From: Cryobacterium sp. N22
Lineage (GTDB): Bacteria > Actinomycetota > Actinomycetes > Actinomycetales > Microbacteriaceae
DNA length: 64,000 nucleotides
Direction: 5' to 3'
NCBI RefSeq assembly: GCF_002929555.1
Contig: NZ_PJJP01000039.1
Location: 718,935 to 782,934, forward strand
Shown here: piece by piece, positions 8,011-16,050 of the stretch
Layout: each line of letters starts with the position of its first letter
Position numbering within the stretch: position 1 is the stretch's first letter
Made by a program: the position numbers and the translations under genes
The notes under the pieces: generated by a model
Told to the model about the DNA's origin: nothing
The model's input: the letters and a program-made list of their open reading frames with translations, nothing else
Databases searched by the model: none

Positions 8011-8801
8011 GCCCGCCGCATCCCGCGGATGCCGACCATCAGGCCGATGATCGCGGTGATCACGGCCGCGGCGAATCCACCGAGCACGGCCGGGGTGCCC
8101 AGGCTGCCGGCGAACAGGTCACGCTCGGCCTGCACCACGTAGCTGAGCGGGTTCACCGCCGCGGCGACCTTCATCCAGCCGGGCGCGTCGTCGAGCGGGA
8201 GCAGCATGCCCGAGAGGATCATCAGCGGGAAGATCACCGTCTGGTGGATGATCCAGAACATCCAGTCGCGGCCCCGGCAGGCCAGCGCGACGCTGTAGCT
8301 GAGCGCGCCGAAGCCGATGCCGAACACGGCCAGCAGCACGAAGCCGAGGAGCAGCCCGGGCACGCTGACGGTGAAGCCGAACGGCAGCGACACCAGGCAG
8401 ATCACCAGGCCCTGCACGATCAGCGGCACAACCTCCTTGAGCGCGCGGCCCATCAGCAGGGCGCTGCGGGACAGCGGCGCCACCAGGGTGCGTTCGTGCG
8501 ACCCGGTCTGCATCTCGCCGAGCAGGTTCGCGCCGGTGGAAGCGGTGCCGAACAGCGCCACCATCACCAGGATGCCGGGCACGAACCATTGCAGGGTCTC
8601 CCCCGCCGGCAGGCCGGACGAGGCCACCAGCAACGGGCCGAACAGGCCGAGGAAGATCAGCGGCTGCACCAAGCTGAACAGGGCGCTGAACGGGTCGCGC
8701 AGCACGGGCCGCAGCTCCCGCACAAGCACGTTCCAGGTGTCGGTGGCCACCCCGGTGCGGGGTGGGGTCGACGTGGGTGGGGTCTGGGTGAGCGTGATCA
8801 T
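8007..8801 (-). CDS. ABC-2 type exporter permease (DrrB-like)
   Basis: Membrane subunit of an ABC-2 exporter, 264 residues. About six hydrophobic segments are visible, including the stretches near LIFLGLFGPLLVASSG, ILVMVALFGTASTGANLLG and IHQTVIFPLMILSGMLLPLD. The last of these with the following PLSYVVQAERDLF matches daunorubicin-resistance DrrB-type permeases. Its ATG overlaps the stop of the ATPase gene (ATGA), so the two are co-translated. The exported substrate cannot be read from sequence; drugs or lipids are typical. Confidence 0.88.
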   Translation of the reverse strand: MITLTQTPPTSTPPRTGVATDTWNVLVRELRPVLRDPFSALFSLVQPLIFLGLFGPLLVASSGLPAGETLQWFVPGILVMVALFGTASTGANLLGEMQTGSHERTLVAPLSRSALLMGRALKEVVPLIVQGLVICLVSLPFGFTVSVPGLLLGFVLLAVFGIGFGALSYSVALACRGRDWMFWIIHQTVIFPLMILSGMLLPLDDAPGWMKVAAAVNPLSYVVQAERDLFAGSLGTPAVLGGFAAAVITAIIGLMVGIRGMRRA

Positions 8802-9805
8802 GCTGCTACCTCCTGGGGGTTCGAAGCGGGTGCCGATTGACCTTCCTCGCGCAGGCTCCGGCCGGTCAGGTTGAGGAACACGTCGTCAAGGGTGGGCTGG
8901 CGGTGGGTGATGGCCACGGGCGCCAGGCCCGCGGCGTCGAGGGCCCGCACCAACTGCGGCACCGCCCGCTCGCCGGCCGCGGCGGCCTCGGCGGTGAGGG
9001 TGACGATTGCGCCGGATGTCTCGCCGCCGGTGTGCCGGAGCGCCGCCCGGGCATCCGCGGCCGAGTCGAACGTGACAGTGATGCGGTCGCCGGCCAGCCT
9101 CGATTTCAGGGCAGCCGGGCTGTCGTCGGCGATCACCTCGCCGTGGTCCATCACCAGTACTCGCTCGGCCAGCTGGTCGGCCTCATCGAGGTAGTGCGTG
9201 GTGAGGAAGATCGTGGTGCCGAAGTCATCGCGCAGGTCGACGATGTGCTTCCACAGGTTGGCCCGGCTCTGCGGGTCGAGGCCGGTGGACGGTTCATCGA
9301 GGAAGAGCAGCTCCGGCCGGTGGATCAGGCCGAGCGCGATATCGAGCCGGCGCTTCTGGCCGCCGGAGAGGCCGATGACCTGCCGGTGCGCCAGGGAACC
9401 CAGGTCGAGCGACTCGAGCAGCTCGTCGGCCCGAACCGCGGTGTCCCTGCGGGTCAGGCCGTAGAACGCGCCCTGGCTGAGCAGTTCGTCGCGCACCCGT
9501 TGGTTGTGGCCGGCGGAGTTGCCCTGGCCGATGTAGCCGATGCGGCGGCGAACGCCCGCCGGGTCGCGGCTGATGGAGCAGCCGGCCACCGTGGCCTCGC
9601 CGCTCGAGGGAGTCAGCAGTGTGGTGAGCAGGCGCAGGGTGGTCGTTTTGCCGGCGCCGTTCGGGCCCAGGAAGGCCACCAGTTCGCCACGGCGCACTTC
9701 GAGGTTGAGGTTCGACACGGCATCGACGGCGCCGCCCTTAGCCGCGAACGTCTTGCCGAGGCCCCGGGCGTTGATCAGGGATTGGGTGTTCTGCGTATCA
9801 GTCAT
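8798..9805 (-). CDS. ABC exporter ATP-binding subunit (DrrA-like)
   Basis: Nucleotide-binding subunit, 335 residues, partner of the downstream permease. Walker A GPNGAGKTT is at 47-55, the signature LSGGQ at 146-150 and Walker B LLFLDEP at 166-172. The H-loop in TTHYLDEADQL follows. The C-terminal part, about residue 225 onward and including HRQPTLDDVFLNLTG, is the DrrA-type extension. The ATG at 9805 is chosen because a TACGCT box sits exactly six bases upstream; the frame extends 14 codons further without support. It is divergent from a WYL-domain regulator gene that may control it. Confidence 0.92.
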   Translation of the reverse strand: MTDTQNTQSLINARGLGKTFAAKGGAVDAVSNLNLEVRRGELVAFLGPNGAGKTTTLRLLTTLLTPSSGEATVAGCSISRDPAGVRRRIGYIGQGNSAGHNQRVRDELLSQGAFYGLTRRDTAVRADELLESLDLGSLAHRQVIGLSGGQKRRLDIALGLIHRPELLFLDEPSTGLDPQSRANLWKHIVDLRDDFGTTIFLTTHYLDEADQLAERVLVMDHGEVIADDSPAALKSRLAGDRITVTFDSAADARAALRHTGGETSGAIVTLTAEAAAAGERAVPQLVRALDAAGLAPVAITHRQPTLDDVFLNLTGRSLREEGQSAPASNPQEVAA

Positions 9806-9817
9806 GCCGCCAGCGTA
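9806..9817 (-). promoter_or_regulatory. Predicted leaderless -10 box of the ABC exporter operon
   Basis: TACGCT on the minus strand (9812-9817), six-base spacer, ATG at 9805. It faces the WYL regulator promoter 38 bases away. Confidence 0.6.
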
Positions 9818-9828
9818 GGAACCCATTA

Positions 9829-9843
9829 GGACATGGACTGTCC
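9829..9843. promoter_or_regulatory. Inverted repeat between ABC exporter and WYL regulator genes
   Basis: GGACA (9829-9833) and TGTCC (9839-9843) are perfect 5-base arms around a 5-base centre. It sits between the two divergent -10 boxes, a natural position for an operator that couples both promoters. Binding by the WYL protein is an inference. Confidence 0.4.
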
Positions 9844-9854
9844 GCATTTAGAGG

Positions 9855-9866
9855 GATACTGGGGCC
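9855..9866 (+). promoter_or_regulatory. Predicted leaderless -10 box of the WYL regulator gene
   Basis: GATACT at 9855-9860 is followed by six bases and the ATG at 9867. It is a weaker match than TANNNT but has the same geometry as its neighbours. Confidence 0.45.
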
Positions 9867-10826
9867 ATGTCGGACACCACCACCCGCGCCCTTGACCTGC
9901 TCTCCCTGCTGCAGAGCCACCGGCACTGGTCGAGCCGGGAACTCACCGACCGGCTCGGAGTGACCGACCGTACCCTGCGCCGGGACATCGAACGGCTGCG
10001 TGACCTCGGCTACCAGATCGACGCGGCGCGCGGTTCGGTCGGCGGCTACCGGTTGGTGGCCGGCACCGGGCTGCCGCCGCTGTTGCTCACCGACGACGAG
10101 GGCGTCGCCATCGCCGTGGGCCTGCGCTCGCAGGCCGCCGCCGGCATCCGTGGTTCGGAGCACATCACCCTGAGCGCGCTGGCGAAGATCGAGCAGGTCC
10201 TGCCGCCGGTTCTCCGCCGCCGGATCGACGCTCTGCAGAGCAGCATGGCCGTGGCACCCGGCGAGGGGCCGGCGGTGGACGCCGACCTGTTGGCCCAGTT
10301 GGCGCTCAGTTGCCGCGACAGCGAGCGCATCCGCTTCGGCTACACGGCGGCGACGGGCCAGGAATCCACCCGCAGCGCCGAACCTCACCTGCTGGTTCCG
10401 CACGGCCGCCGCTGGTACCTGCTGGCCTGGGACCTGGCTCGCGACGACTGGCGCACCTTCCGGCTCGACCGCATCTCCTCGCTCCTGCAGACCCGGGTGA
10501 GGTTCCCGGCGCGTGACCTGAGCGCAGGGGACGCCGCCGCGCTCGTGGCCCGGGCGGTCAGCCGGGTGGAGACCGGCTTCACCGCCACGGTCGTGCTGCA
10601 GCTCCCCCTGGCCGAGGCCAGGGCGCTGCTGGGTTGGTGGGCCAGGGATGCCACGGCCCTCGGCGCCGGCCACACCGCATGGCCGCTCGCCAGCGACAGC
10701 CTCGCCGGGCTGGTCACCGCTCTGCTGTGGATCCCCGACGACGTGCCGTTCACGGTCGAGACCTCGGACGAGGTGCTGGCTTTCCTCCGCGGCCGGGCCG
10801 AGCGGTTCGGCGCGGCCGCCCGGTAG
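9867..10826 (+). CDS. HTH/WYL-domain transcriptional regulator (YafY/DeoR-like)
   Basis: DNA-binding regulator of 319 residues. The N-terminal winged helix-turn-helix spans about 1-60 (RALDLLSLLQSH to VTDRTLRRDIERLRDLGYQI). The WYL ligand-sensing domain spans about 140-225, with RRWYLLAWDLARDDWRTFRLDR as its core, and a C-terminal WCX-like extension follows. WYL proteins sense nucleic-acid or nucleotide ligands in the studied cases. It is divergent from the ABC exporter operon across a 61-base region with an inverted repeat, so control of the exporter is likely but inferred. Confidence 0.9.
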   Translation: MSDTTTRALDLLSLLQSHRHWSSRELTDRLGVTDRTLRRDIERLRDLGYQIDAARGSVGGYRLVAGTGLPPLLLTDDEGVAIAVGLRSQAAAGIRGSEHITLSALAKIEQVLPPVLRRRIDALQSSMAVAPGEGPAVDADLLAQLALSCRDSERIRFGYTAATGQESTRSAEPHLLVPHGRRWYLLAWDLARDDWRTFRLDRISSLLQTRVRFPARDLSAGDAAALVARAVSRVETGFTATVVLQLPLAEARALLGWWARDATALGAGHTAWPLASDSLAGLVTALLWIPDDVPFTVETSDEVLAFLRGRAERFGAAAR

Positions 10827-10835
10827 CCGCGCGCG

Positions 10836-10848
10836 TACGATAGGGCAG
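10836..10848 (+). promoter_or_regulatory. Predicted leaderless -10 box of sdaA
   Basis: TACGAT at 10836-10841, seven-base spacer, GTG at 10849. It separates the real start from a long upstream open frame antisense to nothing conserved. Confidence 0.6.
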
Positions 10849-12228
10849 GTGACAGCGTACGTATCGGCTCTCGACCTCTTCTCCATCGGAATCGGTCCAT
10901 CCAGTTCCCACACGGTCGGCCCGATGCGAGCCGCCCTGGCCTTCGCCCAGCACCTCGCCGAGAGCGGGCGACTGCCCGGGGTGCGCCGCATCAGCTGCTC
11001 GCTGTACGGCTCGTTGGGTTCCACCGGTCTCGGCCACGGCACCCCGGACGCGATCCTGGCGGGCCTCGCCGGCCTGCGTCCGGAGGCCTGCGACCCCGAC
11101 GACGTGCGCAACCGTTGGGCGCACCTTCCCGACGAGGCCACCCTGCTGCTCGGCGGCACCCACCCCATCGCCGTGCAGAAGAGCGACGTGGTCTTCGAGC
11201 CGCGCACCCGGCTGCCCGGGCACCCCAACGCGATGACGCTCACCGCCTGGGGCGACGACCCGGCCGCCCCCGCGTTGCTCGAGGAGACCTACTATTCCAT
11301 CGGCGGCGGCTTCATCCGCCGCGACGGCGACCCGGTCCGGCCCATAGCCACGGTGATTCAGCCGATGCCGTACGCCTCGAGCGCCGCCTTGCTGGCACTC
11401 TGCGACAGCCACGGCATCGGCATCAGCGACGTCGCCCGCGCCAATGAGGAGGCCATCCACGGCGCCGACAGGCTGGATGCGGGACTGGACGCGATCTGGG
11501 CGGCCATGCACGCCTGCGTCGAGGCCGGCCTGCGCGTTGACGGCACGCTGCCCGGCGGCCTCGGCGTCAAACGCCGCGCCTCCGCCATCCGTATGCAGTT
11601 GGAGGAATACGACGGTCTGCAGCAGCGGGAGCGGGACACCTCGACCGAGTGGCTGCACGCGTTCGCCCTCGCGGTCAACGAGGAGAACGCCTCCGGCGGC
11701 CGCGTCGTGACGGCGCCCACCAACGGCGCCGCGGGGATCATCCCCGCCGTCGCGCACTATTACCTGCGATTCGTGCCCGGCGCCAACGCGGCCGGCATCC
11801 GCCGGTTCCTGCTCACCGCGGTGGCGATCGGCTCACTGGTCAAGGCGAACGCCTCGATCTCCGGCGCCGAGGGCGGCTGTCAGGCCGAGGTCGGCTCGGC
11901 CTGCGCCATGGCCGCAGGGGCGCTCTGCGCGGTGCTCGGCGGGACCCCCCGTCAGGTGGAGAACGCCGCGGAGATCGCGATGGAGCACCACCTCGGCCTC
12001 ACCTGCGACCCCGTCGGCGGGCTCGTTCAGGTGCCCTGCATCGAACGCAACGCCATCGCCGCGTCGACGGCGGTATCGGCGGCGCGGCTGGCGCTGCATG
12101 GCGACGGCACCCATCTGGTCTCGCTCGACACCGTCATCGAGACCATGCGGCAGACCGGTCTGGACATGATGACCAAGTACAAGGAGACCAGCGAGGGCGG
12201 CCTCGCGGTCAACGTCATCGAGTGCTGA
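10849..12228 (+). CDS. sdaA: L-serine ammonia-lyase, iron-sulfur type
   Basis: Single-chain L-serine dehydratase that deaminates L-serine to pyruvate and ammonia with a [4Fe-4S] cluster. It is 459 residues, the usual length for the fused alpha/beta form. The N-terminal beta-domain shows [24 protein letters not shown]. The alpha-domain shows [17 protein letters not shown], then [20 protein letters not shown] and [19 protein letters not shown], which carry the cluster cysteines. The GTG at 10849 matches the conserved N-terminus. Convergent with the DUF2207 gene, 20 bases apart. No pathway partner is adjacent. Confidence 0.95.
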   Translation: MTAYVSALDLFSIGIGPSSSHTVGPMRAALAFAQHLAESGRLPGVRRISCSLYGSLGSTGLGHGTPDAILAGLAGLRPEACDPDDVRNRWAHLPDEATLLLGGTHPIAVQKSDVVFEPRTRLPGHPNAMTLTAWGDDPAAPALLEETYYSIGGGFIRRDGDPVRPIATVIQPMPYASSAALLALCDSHGIGISDVARANEEAIHGADRLDAGLDAIWAAMHACVEAGLRVDGTLPGGLGVKRRASAIRMQLEEYDGLQQRERDTSTEWLHAFALAVNEENASGGRVVTAPTNGAAGIIPAVAHYYLRFVPGANAAGIRRFLLTAVAIGSLVKANASISGAEGGCQAEVGSACAMAAGALCAVLGGTPRQVENAAEIAMEHHLGLTCDPVGGLVQVPCIERNAIAASTAVSAARLALHGDGTHLVSLDTVIETMRQTGLDMMTKYKETSEGGLAVNVIEC

Positions 12229-12248
12229 GCGCCCGGCTGCTCGTCGGG

Positions 12249-14138
12249 TCAGCGGCCGCCGCCGCCTCCTCCGCCGCCACCTCCGCCGGAGAAGCCGCCG
12301 CCTGAGGACCCCCCGGACGAACTGCTGCCGCCGGACCCCGACCAGGACGAACCTGAACCCGAACTCTGTGCCGGTGTCGTGGCGAAGCTCCCCGTGCCGA
12401 TGGAGCGGGTGAAGCCGGCGACATTCTGGGTGAAGACGGCGGCGCCACCCGCGCCGGAGTACCAGTCCGGTGTGGCATCCGTGGTCTCGTAGATGCTGCC
12501 CAGCTCGCGAGCCCAGGCGCGCTCGACACCCCACAGCATCGCCCAGGGCAGCAGTTTCTCGTACAGCTTCACGATCAGGTCGGTGTCGAGGGCGCCATCA
12601 GCGTCAGCGATCCGCTCCGCACCCTCCGGGCTCTGCAGCACCCGGATGCGGTCAGCTTCCGCCAGCGCCAGGTAGTCGCGCAGGCCCAGCAGGTAGTCGC
12701 GCGCCGTGGCGCCCTTGTCGGTCAGCCGGTGGGGCATCCGGTACTGCAGCGCCAGGAGCACCAGCGCCACGATGGTGCCGGGGATCAGAGCGCCGACCAG
12801 GGTGCTGCTGACCTCATTGTTCTCGGCCCACCGGTTGACCAGCCAGGCCGCGCCGAGGAGCACGGCGCCGGCCAGGACCAGATAGCCGGGAATGCGGCTG
12901 ACGCCCCGGGCTCGCAACCCGGTCGAGCTGACCTGGTCGGTGATCGAGCCGCGCAGCCGTGCGATCCGGTCGCCGAGCTTCTGGTCCGTGGTGTCCAGTC
13001 GCAGCCTGGCCCCGTTCTTGAGCTTGGGGCCGAGGGCCGTGAGGATGTGCCGGTCGGCGCCGTTCAGCCGGGTGGTGTCCAGCACCTCGAGTGCGTACCG
13101 TCGGCTGGTCGGCTCGCTGGGCGACTCCACCAGGCGCGCCGCCCGGTTGACGGCGAAGCTGATCACCTGGGCGGGCAGGCCCACCTTCTTCTTGCCCAGC
13201 ATCGCGGCAGCGAGCATGACCGACAGATCCTCCGGCGGGGTGTATTGCACGATGATGGTGCCGCGGCCCCTGGCGTCGCGCCAGACGAACGTGCGCAGCG
13301 CCAGCAGGGTCGCCACCAGGAGCGCCGCGGCGCCCAGGATGAGCCACGGTGCCTGCGTCACGATCCAGGAGTCGTCGGGGCTGGGCGGCAGGGTGAAGGT
13401 GCCGGGAGTGAAGCCGACCGCGAGGGTGATGTTCTCCCCGGGCACCAGATCGCGGGAGGTCGCGGTGAGCACGGTGCCGGACGCATCCGTGCTCGTCTCG
13501 ATGGCGCACGGGTCATCGCCCCCGTAGTAGCCGGCGTAGCAGGCCGCGTTCCCGGTGAGAGCCGTGGTGAGGGCCGTGTCCAGGTGCAGCCGCGCCGTCA
13601 CCGATCCGAACGGTTGTCCCCAGCCGGTGCCGTTGACGTCCCAATAGAACTCGTCGGCGCCGGTGTCGGCGAAGCCGCCCACCACGTCGCGCTGGGTGTA
13701 TTCGAGAATGTAGGTGGTGCGCCCGTGCACGAAGTCGTCGGTGCCCAGGGCCAGTTCGGTGAAGCCGTCAACGCTGCTGGTCTCGAAGGGCACCGGTGCG
13801 CCGGTTTCGTCGGTGACGCCAACGACCCGCACGTCGAGGTCGGCGCGCTGGTACTCGTTCGGGATGGCGCGGACGATGCCGCGGTTCTGGTCGGTCGCCG
13901 GGAAGTCGGCGACGATGGTCTCGACGGTACGCAGGGTGGCGCGGCCGTCGGCATCCCGGCCCAGGTCATAGTCGGCGGTGAACGAGTCGAACGTGAAGTC
14001 ATTCGTGTCGGCCGGTGCGGATGCCTCCGCCGGTGTGGTTGCCGACGCCGCGAATGCCCCGGCGAAGGTCAGGCCCGCGGCCAGGGCCAGCGTCGTGGCC
14101 AGCATGCGCCAGTGAGCCCGGATCGGTCGTTGTGTCAT
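12249..14138 (-). CDS. DUF2207 domain membrane protein with Gly/Ser-rich tail
   Basis: A 629-residue predicted membrane protein. A signal peptide spans about 1-36 (cluster of R/H, then [16 protein letters not shown]). An extracytoplasmic DUF2207 region follows (about 45-230), with [21 protein letters not shown] and [13 protein letters not shown] membrane helix lies near the [19 protein letters not shown] segment, and two more near [17 protein letters not shown] and [16 protein letters not shown]. The C-terminus is serine/glycine-rich and ends in a run of glycines. The family is widespread in Actinobacteria and Firmicutes and has no established function. Start 14138 is preferred over upstream in-frame codons because a TATGAT box and a GGGGG element precede it. 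Confidence 0.87.
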   Translation of the reverse strand: MTQRPIRAHWRMLATTLALAAGLTFAGAFAASATTPAEASAPADTNDFTFDSFTADYDLGRDADGRATLRTVETIVADFPATDQNRGIVRAIPNEYQRADLDVRVVGVTDETGAPVPFETSSVDGFTELALGTDDFVHGRTTYILEYTQRDVVGGFADTGADEFYWDVNGTGWGQPFGSVTARLHLDTALTTALTGNAACYAGYYGGDDPCAIETSTDASGTVLTATSRDLVPGENITLAVGFTPGTFTLPPSPDDSWIVTQAPWLILGAAALLVATLLALRTFVWRDARGRGTIIVQYTPPEDLSVMLAAAMLGKKKVGLPAQVISFAVNRAARLVESPSEPTSRRYALEVLDTTRLNGADRHILTALGPKLKNGARLRLDTTDQKLGDRIARLRGSITDQVSSTGLRARGVSRIPGYLVLAGAVLLGAAWLVNRWAENNEVSSTLVGALIPGTIVALVLLALQYRMPHRLTDKGATARDYLLGLRDYLALAEADRIRVLQSPEGAERIADADGALDTDLIVKLYEKLLPWAMLWGVERAWARELGSIYETTDATPDWYSGAGGAAVFTQNVAGFTRSIGTGSFATTPAQSSGSGSSWSGSGGSSSSGGSSGGGFSGGGGGGGGGGGR

Positions 14139-14160
14139 GGTTTCCCCCGGTTCGATCATA
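14139..14160 (-). promoter_or_regulatory. Promoter and ribosome binding site of the DUF2207 gene
   Basis: TATGAT on the minus strand at 14155-14160 is close to the -10 consensus. A GGGGGAAA purine run lies between it and the ATG. The transcript would have a leader of about 9 bases. Confidence 0.5.
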
Positions 14161-14344
14161 TCCAGCGGGCTCCAGGCATCGCGGCGCGGTGTCCCCCGTT
14201 TTAGGCACAGCACCCCGGCTGCGCCGGGAGAATCCCTGACCTAAGCTGTCTTCTCGGGGGTACACCATCAACGATCTCTACAGTTCACCGCAGCCACCTG
14301 CTCCGCACCGCGCTACCCGCGCCCGGCCCGCCCGGCGGGGCGTC

Positions 14345-14791
14345 GTGCTGTCGGTCATGCTCATCGGCGGCCTGGCCCTGGCCGGCTGCTCCGCCGCGCC
14401 GGCACCGGTGGTGACGGCGACGGTCGTGGTCACCCAGACGCCGACACCGACGCCCACCCCCACGCCCACACCGACCCCCACGCCGCCGCCGGTGGCCGAG
14501 GCGCCCGCGCCGGAGCCCGTTCCGAACCCCGACGTGCCGGCCGAGCCCATTCCGGAGGGCCCCGCCGTTGACCTCGGCGCGATTCCGGGCGCCCAGGCCG
14601 CGCCGGAGTACGACGGCGCCGGCAGCCCGGTCAGCTACACCGTGATCGAGGGCGACTCGTTCTTCGACATCGCCCAGCGCTTCGACCTGCCGATGCAGCA
14701 GCTGCTCCGCATGAACCCCAAGGTCGCGGGGCTCGGCGAGGACATCTACCTCCGGCAGGTCATCAACCTCGACTGGACGAAGACGGGCTGA
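14345..14791 (+). CDS. LysM-domain lipoprotein with Thr-Pro linker; start uncertain
   Basis: Exported cell-wall-binding lipoprotein, 148 residues from the GTG at 14345. A hydrophobic stretch ends in the lipobox LAGC (C15). A Thr-Pro repeat linker follows (about 31-47), then a Pro/Glu-rich stretch. The LysM peptidoglycan-binding domain spans about 96-140, from YTVIEGDSFFDIAQRF to QVINLD. From this GTG the signal peptide lacks the usual positive charges. The same frame stays open upstream to 14240 and encodes an Arg-rich segment just before the hydrophobic core. A TAAGCT box (14242-14247) and GGGGG (14256-14260) precede an ATC at 14267. The true start may therefore be upstream and non-canonical. 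Confidence 0.8.
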   Translation: MLSVMLIGGLALAGCSAAPAPVVTATVVVTQTPTPTPTPTPTPTPTPPPVAEAPAPEPVPNPDVPAEPIPEGPAVDLGAIPGAQAAPEYDGAGSPVSYTVIEGDSFFDIAQRFDLPMQQLLRMNPKVAGLGEDIYLRQVINLDWTKTG

Positions 14792-14810
14792 TCCCGCCGG
14801 CCGCCGCAGC

Positions 14811-15992
14811 TCAGCGCACGGACGCGTGAATGCGTTCGATGAGCTCGATGGTGTGAGCCGAGTCGACCGCGTTCACCGGCAGCGGCGCCCCGCGCAGCAG
14901 CGCGTTCGCCAGGCCCTCGTAAAATGCCGTGTAGCTGCCGCGCTGAGTCGGCACGACCTGGCTGGCGCCGTCGGCGCCGAGCCGCCCCCAGGTGGACTCG
15001 GGTTCGAGGCCGAAGTCGGCGTCGCCCGGCAGGTTGCCGGCCTGGATGGCGGCCTCCTGGCCGTCCACGCCCCATTTGGTGTAGCCGGCGGCCGAGCCGA
15101 GCACCCGGAACCGCGGGCCGGCCTGAGCCGCGAACGAGCTCACCCACAGGTGCGAGCGCACCCCGGAACCGTGGTGCAGCGACACGAACGAGTCATCGTC
15201 GGCGGCGCCGCCGGGGCGGCGGGTGGACAGTTCGGCGGTGAAGTCATCGACGGGGCCGAAGAGCAGCACGGCCTGGTCGATCAGGTGCGCACCCAGGTCA
15301 AAGAGCACGCCGCCACCCGCGGCCGGGGTCGCCCCCGCCTTCCAGCTGCGCGGGGTGCCGGGCTTGAAGAACTCGAACCTGGACTCGAACCTGTAGACGT
15401 CGCCGAGGGCGCCGTCGGCCAGGAGGGCCTGCAGGGTGAGGAAGTCGCCGTCCCAGCGCCGGTTCTGGAACACCGTGAGCGGCAGCCCCAGGCTCTCGGC
15501 CCGGTTCAGCAGCGCCCAACCCTCCCGGGAATCCACCGCGAACGGCTTGTCGATGACCACCGCGAGGCCCGCGTCGAGGGCGGCGTTGGCCAGCGCCACG
15601 TGGGTGTCCGGCGGGGTGCCGATGACCACGACGTCGAGGTCGGCGGCCTGGGCGAACAGCGCCTCCGCGGTGGGCACGATCCGCACACCGGGATAGCTCT
15701 CGGTGGCCCTGGCGCCCCGCTCGGGGTCGCCGGTGACGATCGCCTCGAGCGAGAACTCGGGGTTGGCCGCGAGGAACGGCGCGTGGAAGACCCGGCCGGA
15801 GAGCCCGAAGCCGATGACGGCCGCGCGGATCGGACCGGTCAGCGGTGCTGCCGAGCCTCCCGCGGCGGCCGCGTCCGGCTGCGCATCCGGCTGGGCGCCG
15901 TGCTGCGGGCCCGGGCCGGGCCGGGGGCCCGGCTTGGGTGCCGGCTTCGGCGTCGTGATCGGGGTTTCCGGCTGAGTGTCTGAAGTGGCCAT
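14811..15992 (-). CDS. Gfo/Idh/MocA family NAD(P)-dependent oxidoreductase
   Basis: Dehydrogenase of the glucose-fructose oxidoreductase family, 393 residues. A Pro/Lys/Gly-rich low-complexity N-terminus (about 1-50) precedes the Rossmann motif VIGFGLSGRVFHAPFLAA. The conserved VVIDKPFAVD contains the catalytic lysine. The C-terminal alpha/beta domain includes GGVLFDLGAHLIDQA with the family histidine. Substrates in this family are mostly sugars or cyclitols; none can be assigned here. A TAACCT box six bases before the ATG supports this start, so the unusual N-terminal extension appears to be translated. Convergent with the LysM gene. Confidence 0.9.
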   Translation of the reverse strand: MATSDTQPETPITTPKPAPKPGPRPGPGPQHGAQPDAQPDAAAAGGSAAPLTGPIRAAVIGFGLSGRVFHAPFLAANPEFSLEAIVTGDPERGARATESYPGVRIVPTAEALFAQAADLDVVVIGTPPDTHVALANAALDAGLAVVIDKPFAVDSREGWALLNRAESLGLPLTVFQNRRWDGDFLTLQALLADGALGDVYRFESRFEFFKPGTPRSWKAGATPAAGGGVLFDLGAHLIDQAVLLFGPVDDFTAELSTRRPGGAADDDSFVSLHHGSGVRSHLWVSSFAAQAGPRFRVLGSAAGYTKWGVDGQEAAIQAGNLPGDADFGLEPESTWGRLGADGASQVVPTQRGSYTAFYEGLANALLRGAPLPVNAVDSAHTIELIERIHASVR

Positions 15993-16004
15993 GGCCCGAG
16001 GTTA
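15993..16004 (-). promoter_or_regulatory. Predicted leaderless -10 box of the Gfo/Idh gene
   Basis: TAACCT on the minus strand (15999-16004), six-base spacer, ATG at 15992; no ribosome binding site. Confidence 0.6.
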
Positions 16005-16050
16005 CGCCGGTTCACGGTGCCTTCCGCCCACAACTGGGCGGGGCGAGGAG

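Noticed and set aside
10648..10848. N-terminal extension of sdaA overlapping the WYL gene end
   Set aside because: The family N-terminus begins at [17 protein letters not shown], right after the GTG at 10849 with its TACGAT box; the upstream part has no similarity.
12249..12320. Dense GCC/GGC tract at the DUF2207 gene end as a terminator
   Set aside because: It encodes the Gly/Ser-rich tail and shows no clean stem followed by a T-run.
14431..14490. ACC/CCG-rich microsatellite-like tract as a possible CRISPR or VNTR
   Set aside because: It encodes the Thr-Pro linker of the LysM lipoprotein in frame; it has no spacers and is an ordinary low-complexity linker, although length variation between strains is possible.
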